DNA of 64,000 nt from Quercus robur. Taxonomy: Eukaryota; Streptophyta; Magnoliopsida; Fagales; Fagaceae. The notes beneath the pieces are model-generated. The model had not been told where the DNA came from and ran no database searches. It worked only from the letters and a program-made list of their open reading frames with translations. Below are positions 32,375-44,742 of this stretch, piece after piece (within the stretch, counting starts at the first letter, position 1; the number at the start of each line of letters is the position of its first letter). The translations under genes were made by a program, and so were the position numbers. The stretch covers positions 899,976 to 963,975 of the forward strand of contig NC_065543.1 of NCBI RefSeq assembly GCF_932294415.1. The letters are read 5' to 3'.

Positions 32375-32480
32375 GTCCGAAATTCAGGCTTGATAGAAGG
32401 TCAATCCATTGAAGCTCTTGAAGTGGATTTTACAAACAAGTTTATTGGAGGTGGTCCTTTAGATAGAGGTTGTGTCAGTT
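32375..32480 (+). pseudogene. single truncated exon of poly(ADP-ribose) glycohydrolase
   Basis: After a TTCTTGTAG acceptor the sequence reads VRNSGLIEGQSIEALEVDFT, then NKFIGGGPLDRGC. This is the PARG signature loop (family: EVDFANxYxGGGxLxRGCVQEE), where the GGG and following acids bind ADP-ribose and do catalysis. Here the homology stops at RGCV and the catalytic Glu pair that should follow is missing. PARG removes poly(ADP-ribose) in the nucleus. Only about 34 of about 520 residues are present, so it is a gene piece. Confidence 0.75.
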
Positions 32481-32798
32481 GGAAGACAGGGCTGAGGCTG
32501 TCAACTCAATAACTTGCATCAAAGTTGGCTATCCAGGATGTTACTCAATACTTCTTTGAAATGAAGAAGAAAAAAAAGGTAGGGGTTGTCAATTCCACAG
32601 TTCCTTTTCATCATAGATGAGTAGAGGAGAAGGGTGGCAATCTTAATCCTTGATATTTCTTATCCCTTCATGCCACTGCTCTGCACTTATAGAGTTGTAC
32701 ATTGTTCTACATTTGAAAAAGAGGACAAGGTTTTTTTTTTTTTTCCTTTAAAATTTCTCGGGTCATGCAAAATGTTCTATGCAATGTACATATAATAT

Positions 32799-33554
32799 TT
32801 AAGTTATTTCATATTTCGTACTTCTATAAACCTCTCTATCTTGAACAGAAGTGTATGGTTTTCCCTTTGAATTCTGGTTGAAGAGATTATATATTTTCCC
32901 CTGTTGGTTTAAAGCAGTGGCAAATATAATTTTGTCATATGCACTGCAGTAATTGATTTTCAGAACTTGTGAATCAGGTCCTGCACATGTTACATGGATA
33001 GGCATGACCATATCTTGTTCAGGTCCTACAAAATCTGCTGTCATTTGATATTTGTTGAAGTCTGCAATTGTGTAAAAAAAACGGATGCAATTCATCAGGT
33101 CCGGCTCCTCTGCAGTTATTATTTCTCCCATTATCTCCAGTTTCAAAACGGATGCAATTCATCTGGCAAGACCAAATCTAAGGATCATTCATATTTCACA
33201 AAGACTCTATTTTGTTCAATGGCTGCTCTCCTTGAGTCCTTCCATCATCTCCTTCCCACTAAAATCCTTTAACATCGCTCTCTGTCTCTTTCAGATTTTT
33301 GCTACAGCTTCAACATCAGCCTTGCATGGTATTTCTCTAAGATAGGCGACCAACCTATTGGAGAGAACGCTCGCATTGTGTATTCTTCCGAGAGGGAGAA
33401 ATTTGGTGCAGATGTGATTGAAGAAATTAATCTGCTTATCACTCCCAAAGAAGTCATTTCTTGCTAAAGCTGGAGCTCTTTTTTGAGTTTGTGTTAAATT
33501 GTTAATGATTTCCATAGAAAATGAAAAGATAGTGGTGGAGCTGTAGCACAGCAA
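32799..33554 (-). other. two unrecognised coding-like frames
   Basis: Two minus-strand open frames, about 33291-33554 and 32799-33146, have protein-like composition. The first contains RNDFFGSDKQINFFNHICTK, FLPLGRIHNASVLSNRLVAY and CKADVEAVAKI. The second contains RFFYTIADFNKYQMTADFVG, MPIHVTCAGPDSQVLKINY and YDKIIFATALNQQGKIYNLF. I do not recognise either and cannot join them by a clear intron. They lie opposite to PARG and URH2 pieces. A fragment of an unknown host gene is the likeliest reading. Confidence 0.35.
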
Positions 33555-34422
33555 TTGTATTGAAAGCTTCCTTTCTCTGATTAAAATGTACTACCCTTGG
33601 GGACTAAGTTGAGCAACTTGTGAAGAGAAGCAACGATAACCCTTGAAAAGCTGAGAGGGTGTTTGTGAAAATGATTATGCTGGTGGTAGCTTGTTTTTTT
33701 GTAAAAGTACCTCACCAAGGGCATCATTTTGTCTGCAACCACTCATTTTTTGCATGCCACTTAAGCCATTGAAAGAAGAATTCAGTACTTTCTATAGAGT
33801 GGTCAAGCAAGTTACAAAATGCTTTGATGGACCTGGTCTTGTGCTTGCTATTTTGCAACTTTTAGTTCTATGGTTGGGCTGTAGGGTCATTTTTGTTGGG
33901 TGAATGCAAGGCATGTTTCTGTATTTTCTGCTCATGTAACCATTGAACATTATCTTGATTAATGAATTTTTTTTGTTCATCAAAATTTTTTTGTTGGAAT
34001 TTAGTACGAATGGGGTCTCTATATTTTTTTCTTCTTTGAGAAAATTTTCCCTAGGCAGTATTTGTGTCCTTGCATGAGATATTACAGAATAGGTATAAAA
34101 ATATTAATTGCAGGAAATTTTCGTGGAGTAATTTGACAAAATTTGTTTGCTTCTAGAGTTGCAAATGCATCAGACTTTGTGTTTGAATCTTGCAATTTCT
34201 TCATAGTGCCTCTCTAGAGTCACTGCTATGACAGTGATTTTGTATTTGCTTTCTTTTTTGAGTGCAAGTGTTGGGAAATACGTAGAGTTGCCAATCAGAA
34301 TATGAAATGAAGACTTCAAAATTGTAATTTGATTATATTTGTTTTCCTCTTGCACTTTGATCTTTTGTTTTTGTTATTTGGATTTGCTTTCAATTTGATT
34401 CATCAATTTTGATACATTATAG

Positions 34423-35175
34423 ATGCTGATAGAGAGAAGTTGTCAAGGTCAGATGGAAAATTTTCTCAGTACTTGAGCAAAATCTTAGACGTTTATTTCT
34501 CATATCACCACGATGCATACAACATAAAAGGTTGGTTTATTATTAAAAGAGTTGATAGGTAATTGTATAATTTACTGATGCTAGTTTTTGTCTTGATGAT
34601 GGAGTTTATCTTCATGATCCAGCAACCATGCTTGCAGCTATTGATCCTTCACGTATGACTTACACAGGGGGTGTAGTTAGAGTCCAGACATGTGGCATCA
34701 TTAAGGGACTAACAATATTATACAACAAACAGAAGAGATAGGACTTTTGGAAACCTAAAATCAACAGATGCAACTGCTTGATTTTTGGTTCCTTACTTCC
34801 TTTGCAGACCACATAGGCTGAAATGAGTTGGTTTTTTTTATTTGTTTTGCAGGATCCCATTCCTGTATCAGATAATGGGGTTCTAACCATAATCATGAAT
34901 TTTATGATTAAAACAGTATAGAGTTACAGAGTGTTTCTCAGTATTCTGAAATTTTTGTATAGAAAAAGTAACTTTAAAAAAATGGTTTAGAGTCATTAAA
35001 AGAAAAAAGAAAAAGAGAGACAAAGCTATTGCGCTCTGACTGACTCATTTGTACTTTCTTTGAAATGAACCAGGTTCGGCGAAGTCACTGAATGGACTGA
35101 TAAACCCACAGTGAAGGTTGCAGTCACTGCTGATGCTCCCGCTCTAGTCAAATTGCTCCCACATAACAAGGGTCG
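34423..35175 (+). pseudogene. URH2: three 3' exons of uridine nucleosidase 2
   Basis: Exon 34423-34530 reads SDGKFSQYLSKILDVYFSYH and DAYNIKG. Exon 34602-34737 reads GVYLHDPATMLAAIDPSRMT and GVVRVQTCGIIKGLTILYN. Exon 35074-35175 reads FGEVTEWTDKPTVKVAVTAD and APALVKLL. This is the C-terminal third of plant URH2, a cytosolic nucleoside hydrolase that splits uridine into uracil and ribose. The N-terminal DTDxGxDD substrate and calcium site is absent. The middle exon has no AG at its expected 5' border and AT instead of GT after CAGAAGAG, so splicing should fail. The last residues also drift from the family end. It is a decayed gene piece. Confidence 0.8.
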
Positions 35176-35617
35176 AGCACTTGATGTTTTTCTGTTAATG
35201 TACTTCGTATTGGGGAGTCTGATTTGGTCACTGCCTCAGTCTTGATGCTGTATGGTACTATAGAAAATAACAAGATTGTAGTTTTCTTTTTCTTGAATAA
35301 ATAAACTCCTGGTGTAACTAGTAACAACTATTGAAATCCAATAAATATTTTCTGGGTTTGTTAAATGTGATGAATTTTGGTGTTTAGTTTGAAAGAAAAT
35401 CATGATTTTCTGGGGAAAATGTTGATGATTGGAGAGAGGACTCAAGGGCATCGATGCGTTATTTTAAATCTTCGATATTTTAAATTTCTGGGCAATTAAA
35501 CATGTTTAGGGAAGAACATGAAGAATATGAACAGTCATGTTCTTCCCAAAAACTAATGATTTTTTTTTAATGTTTGTTCTTAATTTAATTAATTCATGTG
35601 TATGATTATATTATTTT
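35176..35617. other. spacer between URH2 piece and MULE
   Basis: AT-rich, nothing recognised. The last nine bases (TATTATTTT, 35609-35617) are the probable left target duplication of the MULE. Confidence 0.4.
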
Positions 35618-35893
35618 GGCGTAAATGCACTTTTAGTCCCTACATTTTGCACATTTTTCTATTTTGGTCTCTAAATTTTATTTTTACCACTTTTAGTCTC
35701 TAAAACAATTAACGTCCCACATTTAAGTCCTTACCGTTAGCCAACTAACGGGGAAAGCTAATGTGGCTGACGGAGAGAACTATAAATCATTTAAAAACAT
35801 TAAAAATCCACTGTGGCCAAGTCTGCCTTGCCACGTGGCCTTCCCGCCCAACTTACTTCGTACGTGTCCCTTACGTGAGTCAACCACCCACTG
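35618..35893 (+). repeat. left terminal inverted repeat of the MULE
   Basis: It contains CTATTTTGGTCTCTAAATTT, TTAACGTCCCACATTTAAGT, ATGTGGCTGACGGAGAGAAC and GCCACGTGGCCTTCC, all repeated in complement at the right end with roughly 10-15 percent divergence by eye. Confidence 0.85.
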
Positions 35894-36114
35894 TTCATGG
35901 CGCGTATACACTGAAAAGCCCTAAATCAGCTCTGTCACTTGAAATTAGCTACTTTATCTTTGATCATTAATCCCTAGATTAGCTCAGAGTTCCTCATCAC
36001 GACCTCTACTAGTTACTTTATCTTTGATCTTCTTAGACTTTTGCTTGGTTGCCTCATAGTTAGAGGCAATGGTGTCCTTAGCAGACTCTATAGTCTCTTC
36101 TACTTTGTTTACAG

Positions 36115-36290
36115 CCTCTCTCTGAAACCACCATTATCAACCATCATCCAGCTTTGTCACTTGAAACCACCATTATCAACCATCATCAACCAGCTCTGTC
36201 ACTAGTGAAACCACCATCATCAACCATCATCAACCAGCTCTGTCACTTTAAGCCACCATCACCATCAAAACCCATCTCTGCCACTTAAAG
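36115..36290 (+). repeat. imperfect tandem repeat near the MULE left end
   Basis: Units of about 50-55 nt built of GAAACCACCATTATCAACCA, CATCAACCAGCTCTGTCACT and variants occur three to four times. They lie in the likely promoter or leader of the PB1-like gene. Confidence 0.7.
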
Positions 36291-36314
36291 GTAGTGTTTC
36301 TCTCTCTTTCTCTT

Positions 36315-36441
<127 letters not shown>

Positions 36442-37029
36442 AGGTATTTGCTCTCTCTGTCTATGGCCTTATTTATAACTTGACAATATGCTTGTTGGTT
36501 GGTTCTAGTAGTAGGGGCCACAATGTTTTTGTTTGCTTTTTGTATGCTTTTGTATTTTACTTTTGATTGTGGTCCATATGTTCCCTATGTTCTCTGTGTT
36601 CCCTATGTGCCCCTGTTGAAGAGAGTTAAGTAAGCGTAACAATATTGTATGAGGGCTTGTTGTGTAATTTGATAACTATGCATGTCTATTTTAGTATGAC
36701 AGAACGATTGAAGTCAGTGCTGTGTTGTGAAAAATTATTTGATTAGTGTTGTGTTGGTAAATACTTTATTGAGTGTTGTGTTGTGTGCATGCAGAATGAA
36801 ATATTTTATTAGGTGCTGTGTTGGTAAATGAGTGTTGTATTGTTCTTGCATTGTTTAATTGGTATTAAGGGTATGTTGCATTGAAATATAACTTGCATTA
36901 TTTAATTGGTATTGAGGGTGTATGTTGCATGCAGAGTGAACTACTTCATTTAGTGTTGTGTTGGTAAATGAGCAGTGTTTTCTTAAATAAGAGTTGTTTT
37001 GTTCTTTTTCTTTAACTAGCATTGTTTAA

Positions 37030-37882
37030 TTGGTTTTGAGGTTGTTTTGGCATGCAGAATGGATGACCTATTCAGTATATCCTGTGCATCATGGTGGCTA
37101 TTTTACTGAGAACCCAAAAACATATGTGGGAGATGAAGTAGATGTAGTTGATAATTGTGACCCTGATAAGTGGTCCAAGGTTGAGATAGAGGGTATATGT
37201 AGAGACTTTAAGTACACATCTGTTAGCAGGCTGTGGTATACAATGCCTGGTATGGGCCAAGAAAGGGCAAACTCCATTTGGTTGTTGATGATCATGTACA
37301 TGACAGAATTAGTGAAGGGTCATGAAGAGATTCATATATATGTGGAGCACCCAATAGATGATCCTATACTAGTTGATGAAGGAGAGGATATTAGTGAGGG
37401 TGTGCAGCCATTGGCAATGGAGCAAGGCCCTATGGGTTATTATAGTGATGGCAGTGATGATGATGACCATGATGGGGGTGAATTTTGCAGTTTTTATGAT
37501 AGTGATGACATGTATGCTAATGATCAAACTTTTAACAATGAGGATGAGCTAACTGAGGTGGATGCTAATGATCAAACTTTTACACATTGAGGATGAGCCA
37601 ACTGATGTGGATGAGCCAACCAGTATGCCCCAATCCAATCCATTTGAAGCAAGTAGAGCTATACTCATCCACTCTTATAAACAGCAGCATAGCTCCACCC
37701 CAAATGCACCACACCAGTCAGGTGCACATCACAACTCTAACAGCAGCAACCCAACCTCAAGGCAGAAAAAGAAACGGGTGGTCACATCAGAGACTTTGAA
37801 GGATTCTAAGAATGTATCCAGATACATGGAAGCAATCAAACATGCTAGAAGTCAATCATTTGTGCAGGGTCCAAGGAAATGA
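37030..37882 (+). pseudogene. PB1-like (MuDR N-terminal-like) protein gene of the MULE
   Basis: The main frame reads HHGGYFTENPKTYVGDEVDV, NCDPDKWSKVEIEGICRDFK, VSRLWYTMPG, then acidic HIYVEHPIDDPILVDEGED and a Ser/Asp-rich tail. A second frame (37562-37882) ends VVTSETLKDSKNVSRYMEAI and FVQGPRK-stop. The first half is the PB1-like domain found at the N-terminus of plant MULE proteins. The natural start is probably ATGGATGACCTATTC at about 37060, after a GCATGCAG acceptor, but its frame differs from that of HHGGYF. The segment GQERANSIWLLMIMYMTELV shows a local shift (the family has HLVVDD there), and the tail lies in yet another frame. Three apparent shifts make it decayed. No catalytic domain follows. 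Confidence 0.65.
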
Positions 37883-38042
37883 AGAGAGCAAGAAGTAGAT
37901 TTTTCCTTTTGTTGATGAGGGCCACTTGTATTGTGTAGTTATGTCAACTATTTTGTGTATTTATGGTGATAGGGTTAACTATGGAACAATGCCCTATTTT
38001 GGCTTAGCTATGTAATTATGGTGATCGTGTATTGTATGGCAC

Positions 38043-38696
38043 TGTGATATCCAGACCCATTTGGGCCTTGGATTCTAACTCAACAGTGTGGCCGATGACA
38101 CCAGCCCCTTTCTACCTAACGCCCAAGCCCGAGCCCAAAATAACTACAAGCCCAAGTCTCACGCTGCCTCAAAGCTCAATGAGTAAATAACCTTAATTAG
38201 CACACACCTAGCAACGCCACTTGGGCCTTGCTCGATGAACCACTTCCCGGGCAAGAAGACAATTGCTCGGGGGGTGTTGTCTTTCGGATACCTGGCAGTG
38301 TCTTGGGAAATATCGCTGCCAAGCATCCATACTGAAGTGGGAATCAGTTCCAATGCCATTCCTACCACACCCCACTCCCAACTAAACACCCACTTTGAAT
38401 TAACGACATTGGACCTCCTTTCCACTAACTACAAGAGTAATCATAACCCCCCACTAGCTCTTGACTATAAATATGATAAGTAGAGGAAGAAAGGGGGGTT
38501 GAAAAAAGGGGAGAAGAAAAGGGAAGAGGGTGTGCTTGAAAATGCAAGAGAGAGCAGAAGTGATAAAAAGGGTGAGAAGGAGAAGCAAGTCTGTTGGGTC
38601 TTAGTGCTGAGAACAACCCAAAGTAGGAAATCCTTAGCCTACCTTACAAGTAAATTGTGAGCCCAAGTGAGGCCCAACCCTCATAGCCTCACATCC
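38043..38696 (+). mobile_element. probable solo LTR or LTR-like insertion in the MULE
   Basis: A 654-bp block starting TGTGATATCCAGACCCATTT is flanked by GGCAC at 38038-38042 and 38697-38701, the 5-bp size used by LTR elements. It has a TATA-like CTATAAATATG near 38465 followed by purine-rich DNA, and GC content unlike its neighbours. Its 3' end (CTCACATCC) is not a standard CA end, so the border or type is uncertain. It appears as a fossil with no coding parts. Confidence 0.4.
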
Positions 38697-39469
38697 GGCA
38701 CGCACATGTACCAACTAGTGTTTTGGGTTGACTGTGGTTGTTAGTGTTGTAGTTGAACAATGTCAGTGTGTTTTGTGCCATTCTGGTGATGATAACAGGT
38801 GTTATTTTGTTTAAAAATGAATCGTTTGTCCTGTTTTAATACTCATACCAATGAGTAGCAGTCAATGATAAGTTGAAAATGTATTTCTATTCAATTTGTG
38901 TTGTTTAGTTTAATATTGAATCTTGTATCATGTTTTGGAATACACAGCAATAGTATAGTTGATAGCGATAGCAGTAAGGTAGTTATGGCAGTGAGGCAGT
39001 TATTGTAAGTGATGGCAGTGATAGCAGGTGTTGAACATATATATCTTGGCATACTTTTGGTACTCACATCAATGAGAGGCAGTTAATGTATTTGTATTCA
39101 AAACAATACAACCAGTTGGTTAATATTTAGTCTGTTATTTTCAGCAGTTAATGAATTTGTAATGCAGTTATTTTCTGCAATAGGTGTATTCATTTCATTT
39201 ACATTGTGGAATCCATAGGTAGATGCATTCAAATTAGAATTTACATTTACATGGGCACAAAAAGTGTATTCATTTCATAGGGAAGTGGGTTACATTACTA
39301 ACAACTGGTAGGAGCACAAAATTACCAGGAGGTAATACATGGCTAAACACATCTCATACAAAAATTGTACACACTGCCAGCCCAACATAAACTAACACTG
39401 CCCTAATAATTCCCATAACAATCACTACCCTACATACATCTAAACAGCCAACCTTGTTAACAATATTGA

Positions 39470-39605
39470 TAACAATAGCAGCATCAACAGCAGCAGCAAC
39501 ACACAGCATCAGTAGTAGCAGCACACAGCATCAGTAGTAGCAGTACACACCAGCAACAGCACACAGTATCAGTCGTAGCAGTACACACTAGCAGCAGCAC
39601 TTGTT
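39470..39605. repeat. CAGCA/GTAGCAG-rich short tandem repeat
   Basis: Repeats of AGCAGCAACACACAGCATC and AGTAGTAGCAGTACACAC, unit about 27-36 nt, about four copies. Confidence 0.7.
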
Positions 39606-40621
39606 GCTTGCACACAACAGGTGGTGCTCAAACACAGCAATAGTTTACTCACCCCTACACTACATACATTACCTAACCAAACACTACATACATTACCTAA
39701 CCAAACACAAAACTACACACATCACCACTAACAATGCCACAGCCACAACTAAAAACTTCTCCCTTTTCTTGCAACTTGCAACCTTAGCCTCAAGTGTGAT
39801 GATCCTTTGCCTTTGCTGTGGGATAAGCACCTTACCACGAGCACATATCTCATCATCACGCCATTGGAAAAACCTACACTTACGCCCCACCTGAAATGCA
39901 AATAATGCTCAGAAAATGAAAACCCATAAACTAATGCAACAACAAATTGAAACAAAATACTGAAATTAATTAACGTAGTAATCAATAATTCTCTACTAAT
40001 TTTACTGAATCAAGTGGCTGCAATGTAGATAAATGGGGTGCAAGGTGGTCTATTAGTACACTTTCTGAAATTTCTTTTCATGAATTAGAAAATTTTTTAT
40101 ATAATAAAAAATAATAATAATAGTAATTGGCTTTTATGATCATCCTGAGAACAAATGATCCCATTCTCATAAAATTACAATTTCAAATGGTATTTTAGAA
40201 TGCATGAAATATAGATATATTGAATTTAGTTGTTTGTTTCTTGAATTTAGCTTGGTAGCATTAATTTAATTTCAAAAGCACATAACACAAACTTAGGGGA
40301 ATAATAACCTAAGGTCATTCGGGTGCTTTTTTTTGCTACTCATGAACTTCAACTTTACTAAGTGCCCTTATGGCACATGATAGGACTTCTTTCGCTAGAC
40401 CTACTTCGCAAATTGAAATGGCAAATCTTGGTTGAAGAAGAGGGCAAAACTGAATTAAAATTTGACCCATGGGATCTGTATTTGCTTTTCCATTGTACTT
40501 CAAACTAGAACTCAATATACAATGAAAATGTAATAGGCATGTAACGTTTCGACTAAATTCTTGAGTCTTGACTCTTCGCTTAAATTCATGCCTGCTCTTT
40601 TCACAAAATATAATACTACAC

Positions 40622-40869
40622 TGTAACACCCCAACCTAATTGCCTAATTAATTTTATGAGTTTATATGCATGTCATTATTTTAATTACTTTTAAGTGCAT
40701 GAAATTTTGATTTTGTTATATTATAGAACATATATGCCATTTTAATGTGTTGGATATGACTTTATAAAGGTAAGGATATATATATGTGTGTGTGTGCGTA
40801 ATGTGATATTTGTTCTTTGTAGTTAGGTGTGAATGCAAAAAAAAAAAAAAAAAAGTTAGTGTGAATGCA

Positions 40870-40914
<45 letters not shown>

Positions 40915-43900
40915 GGGGGTAAAGTCCGCCAGTCAACGTTGGGCCATAGTACTTGTACTAAGCCCAACCACAATAAGAAGCAAAGGCACGGGCATAGGAT
41001 CCCCCAGCCCAACCGTGTTGGGCCGGGCCTGCTTAGGGGCGTCCGAGGAGGAGTACCTCCTCGGACTCACCAAGTGGGAGTCCGATTCGCACCCTTTACA
41101 TGGCGAAAGGTCATCCAATATCAAGGAAGAGTGCATGACGTTCGGGGAGGGGGGCAACCACAATTGCCGCATTAAATGCCAAGGAGCTACTTTTCCAGCC
41201 GCATTAATGTGGAAAGGACAGGAGAACAGAATTATCTTGGCCAGTGCAACTCACAGAAAAGAAGGAGGATGTCCTATGGGACAGGCACTCAAGTAGAGGC
41301 CCAGATGATTAACAAGTGTAGGGTCATGATCTTAGGAAGGATGCTATATAAGAGAAGAAAATCCCCATGGCCAGGGGATCGCAAGCAAGAGGAAGAAAAA
41401 CAGAGAAAAAGAGAAAGGAGTTGGAGGAAAAAAGCAGAAGATACAGCCCCACGGACTGTTATCCCAAAAGCTTAGAGGAATATCCCTACGTCCAACTGGT
41501 TGCATGGCTTGTTTGTAACTACGTTCACGCTGTCAAGACCTAGTTCTGTAACCTACTCTCTACAAATTCATTGTTGAGGGACTTTTGGACCAGAATCGCT
41601 CGCCTGTTGGGCCTGAGCCCCAAAAACCGCCCCTACATATATATATATATATATAAGTGTGAATGCAAGAAAGTTTGGAAAAAGTGGGTGTGATATTTGT
41701 TTTTTCCCTAGCCATACAAGTATCCAAGCCCCAAAAGTCTTCTTACTTTTCTGATTTTCTTGGCTGCTTCTGAAGTCCAGCAGCTGCTTTTCTTCTTTCT
41801 CTATTTCCCCTTTCTTTGTTCTTCTTTCTTCCTTCTTCCTTACACGGCAACATCTCTCCCTTCCTTTCTCACCAAAATTTCTAGTTTCTTTGAAGAAGAA
41901 ATTAGACAATTAACCCTAAGATTTTATCTTCAAAGTGTGTGGGTAAGTAAGTTAAACCTCATCTGATTTTGTGTATTTGGATAGTAAAATTTGTTTGCTT
42001 ATTTTCCCTCTTTGTTCTCTACTCTGTTTCTGGAAGTTGAATTGGTGATTCTGTTTTATTTACTTGAAATATTGATGATATTGTGGTCTATTGAATGCTT
42101 ATTGGGGTATTTTAATATGTATACTATAGGTATAAAAATATCTAAATGAAATTAAGACCTGTTGCTATTTGTTGATGATTTTGTAAGAATATGTACTGAA
42201 GCTGTCTCTGTGACAGATTTGATGTTTACTACAAGAAAATTATGTATTAAATTGTATTTTGTGAGTTGGGATGCAAGGAGTAGTTTTTATGAATTCTAAG
42301 ACACATATGGTTGTTATAGAAGTGGTCTCACAGTATTTGGATGAACGTAAAATTAGTGGTTTAATTTGTAATTAGGAAGAAATTCTGTCAGGACAGATTT
42401 GAGTTTACTGTCTTGTGTGATTTTTAGTAAATCATGGGTTAATGATTTGACTCCGAAATTTTTATGGTTTATACTGGACATACAGGGTAGTAGTCCTGTA
42501 AAATTTCATGACAATTGGAGGTGTGTGGACAGCCCTTTTGTATTTTACAAATGGAGCATACGTGGCTGTAATAAGCAGTGAACAATATATGCTACACCTA
42601 ACTTTGTGGATTTAATTCTCAAGTTAGGGTGTATGTTTTGAGCTATAATTTTATACACTCATTCTTTGGTGTATTTGAAGCATATATAAATTTTATGGAT
42701 TGGTTTTTCTATGGTTTGGCTGCAAAATGTGTTGGATGATTGTATTATATGTTTTGGGGAACTTTATGTGATGGGAATTAGGATTTTCTTGAGTTTGAGA
42801 GTTAGGTGGTGATTTAGGTATAAGTTTATATATTAGGAAGAGTTTGTCCATAATAAGTTTTGGTTCTTTTCGTTTAGGTGGCGAGAACGAGAACACGGAT
42901 ACTTGAGCTCCTCGCGTACAATCTCTCGCGCCTTCTGTTTTCAGGTAAGGGACTTGTGACATGTGCTTTTGATAAGTATAAAAATTTGTTTAGAAAAATA
43001 TTATGTATTGAAGCTTTTAATTAGAGATATTACGTATATACATGATTTAAGTAAAATACGTGTTCGTGATTTATTCAATATTACATACATAATAGTTTTG
43101 GCATATTGATGTTATGATATATATCACGAACATATTATTTAAAAACAAAGTGGATATGCTACTGTTGTGAAACAATTATGTAAAAGCAAAGTTATCAGAA
43201 AAATGTAGTTTCGGGTTATTTCACTGTTATGTTCTGAACTCAGCTAGTAGGGGTTAATTATTGGCTTTCCATGGAAAAATGTTATCTGTTTGGCCATTTA
43301 AAGTAGAGGAAATGGGGTTGCCCGTAACTCTAGGCCATTTAAAGTAGAGGAAATGGGGTTGCCCGTAATTCTAATCTGAATAAAGTCTTCTCCCCAATGT
43401 GTACGGACGGCGGGGAGGAATAAAACCTTGAGCAGATGTGCCATCAGGCCTCTCAAAGAGGACAATATCATGCACACGAGGTTACCCAAATGTGATGAGG
43501 CCTTCTCTGTACAGACTTATCAAAGGTGGACTAACCAATATGATGGATATCTATATTATGTTATTGAGCATGAGAGAATGATTTTGTTAAAATGCATTAT
43601 GAAAATTAAAAGCTCTCATGAAAAGAAGTTTATGATGAAACATTTTATAGTCTTTGTTTTAAAGATAAGGTTACGGAATTATACGTATGTTCTTTATTAT
43701 GTCCTTTTATTTTTTTATATGAAAGGAAAATGAAATATTTTTATTTGAAAAGTTCATAAGTTATTTAAGAGTAATATGAATAGTATGAAGGCTATTTGAT
43801 CAAAGTTGGCATATCCATAAACTATTTGATTTACATGCATTCTTATTAAAGGCCCATGGAGTTTTAAAACCTTACTGGGCTTCGCAGCTCACCCTATTAT

Positions 43901-44401
43901 ATTTCAGTGCACAGGTTCTTCCTGGAAGCAGCGAGAGTATTAGAGGTGGCAAGGATTCTGTGTTTTTTCGTTTTATTAGAATGTAGAGTTTTGTTGTATG
44001 GCAGTTAGCTCTTTTATTGTATAGAAGGAATCAAGATGTACTTGATCCTTTGAGCACAGATGTAATTCGGTACTGTAGTTTGTTTTGAACCCCAGTTGTA
44101 TGTCTTTGGGGTTAGGTTTGTAATAAGAGTTTTGCTAAACGTTTAGCTATGTAAATTTTTACTTGAATATCTTAAGCTTCAGCCAGGTGGTATTTTCCAA
44201 GTTTGAAGAAAATGAAATTTCAGGGTTCCCATCATTTTTGTTTATATATTGGCTTTTATGCGAGAAAATAAGCAAGAAGTCAAGCAATAGTTCTTGATAA
44301 GTACCTTTAGATTAGGTTGGTTCGTGTTAATATTGAGATAAACTTGATATTAACATGCCGGTCATGCTCTAAACTCTGAATTACAGATTTGGGTCGTGAC
44401 A
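40622..44401. mobile_element. 3.8-kb LTR-like element nested in the zf-GRF intron
   Basis: It begins TGTAACACCCCAACC and ends TTTGGGTCGTGACA, the TG..CA form of plant LTRs, flanked by ACAC on each side (40618-40621 and 44402-44405; the fifth base does not match). No gag or pol was seen, so a very long solo LTR fits best; long LTRs beginning TGTAACACCC are known from Tekay/Del chromoviruses, but that assignment is inference. A second LTR-type insertion lies within it. A small tandem duplication (AGGCCATTTAAAGTAGAGGA) lies near 43293-43360. Confidence 0.5.
40912..41637. mobile_element. solo LTR inserted in a (TA)n tract
   Basis: A 726-bp block runs from TGTGGGGGTAAAGTCCG to CCGCCCCTACA, with TATAT on both sides, inside an AT dinucleotide run that continues on each flank. 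TATATAAG at about 41344 fits an LTR promoter. No internal region or second LTR is present. It is nested in the 40622-44401 element and so is younger than it. Confidence 0.75.
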
Positions 44402-44742
44402 ACACCAAGAAGATTCATATAAGCTTAGAACCATCACATTTTGAATCAACAATTTTAACTAAAAATAACTAACAATTTACCCTGTAGTTTGGACAACCGT
44501 AGAATCTTCTGTCAAGATTGTCTGATGTCCATGACAACTATGACAAGTTTTTTATTACAGTATCACCTCATTGGTGCTCTCCTCCTCACACTGGAACTTG
44601 TTAAACAGCTTGCTTCCATTCTGGTCTGGGCTTCGAGGAATAGCTGTGTGGGTGGAGGTGAGGAATGTTTTTTGTTGTTAGGGTTTCTGGTACTGATTTG
44701 GGGGATTTTGGGTTTTCTGGTACTGATTTGGGAGATTAACGT

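Larger units (their letters stand above)
39693..44619 (-). pseudogene. zf-GRF / transmembrane small protein gene of the MULE, split by a nested element
   Basis: Exon 1 (44481-44619) starts MEASCLTSSSVRRRAPMR; after a TGA where family members have Cys it continues YCNKKL, and in a shifted frame SWTSDNLDRRFYGCPNY. Exon 2 (39693-39890) starts after CATTTCAG with VGRKCRFFQWRDDEICARGK, then a short coil and the membrane segment FLVVAVALLVVMCVVLCLV, ending at a stop. The order CxC, RRFYGCPNY, CxFFxWxDDE, coil, single TM helix is that of small plant GRF-zinc-finger proteins, a nucleic-acid-binding finger type. The long intron (39891-44480) holds the 3.8-kb LTR-like insertion; without it the intron is about 0.8 kb. 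It runs convergent to the PB1-like gene. Confidence 0.7.
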
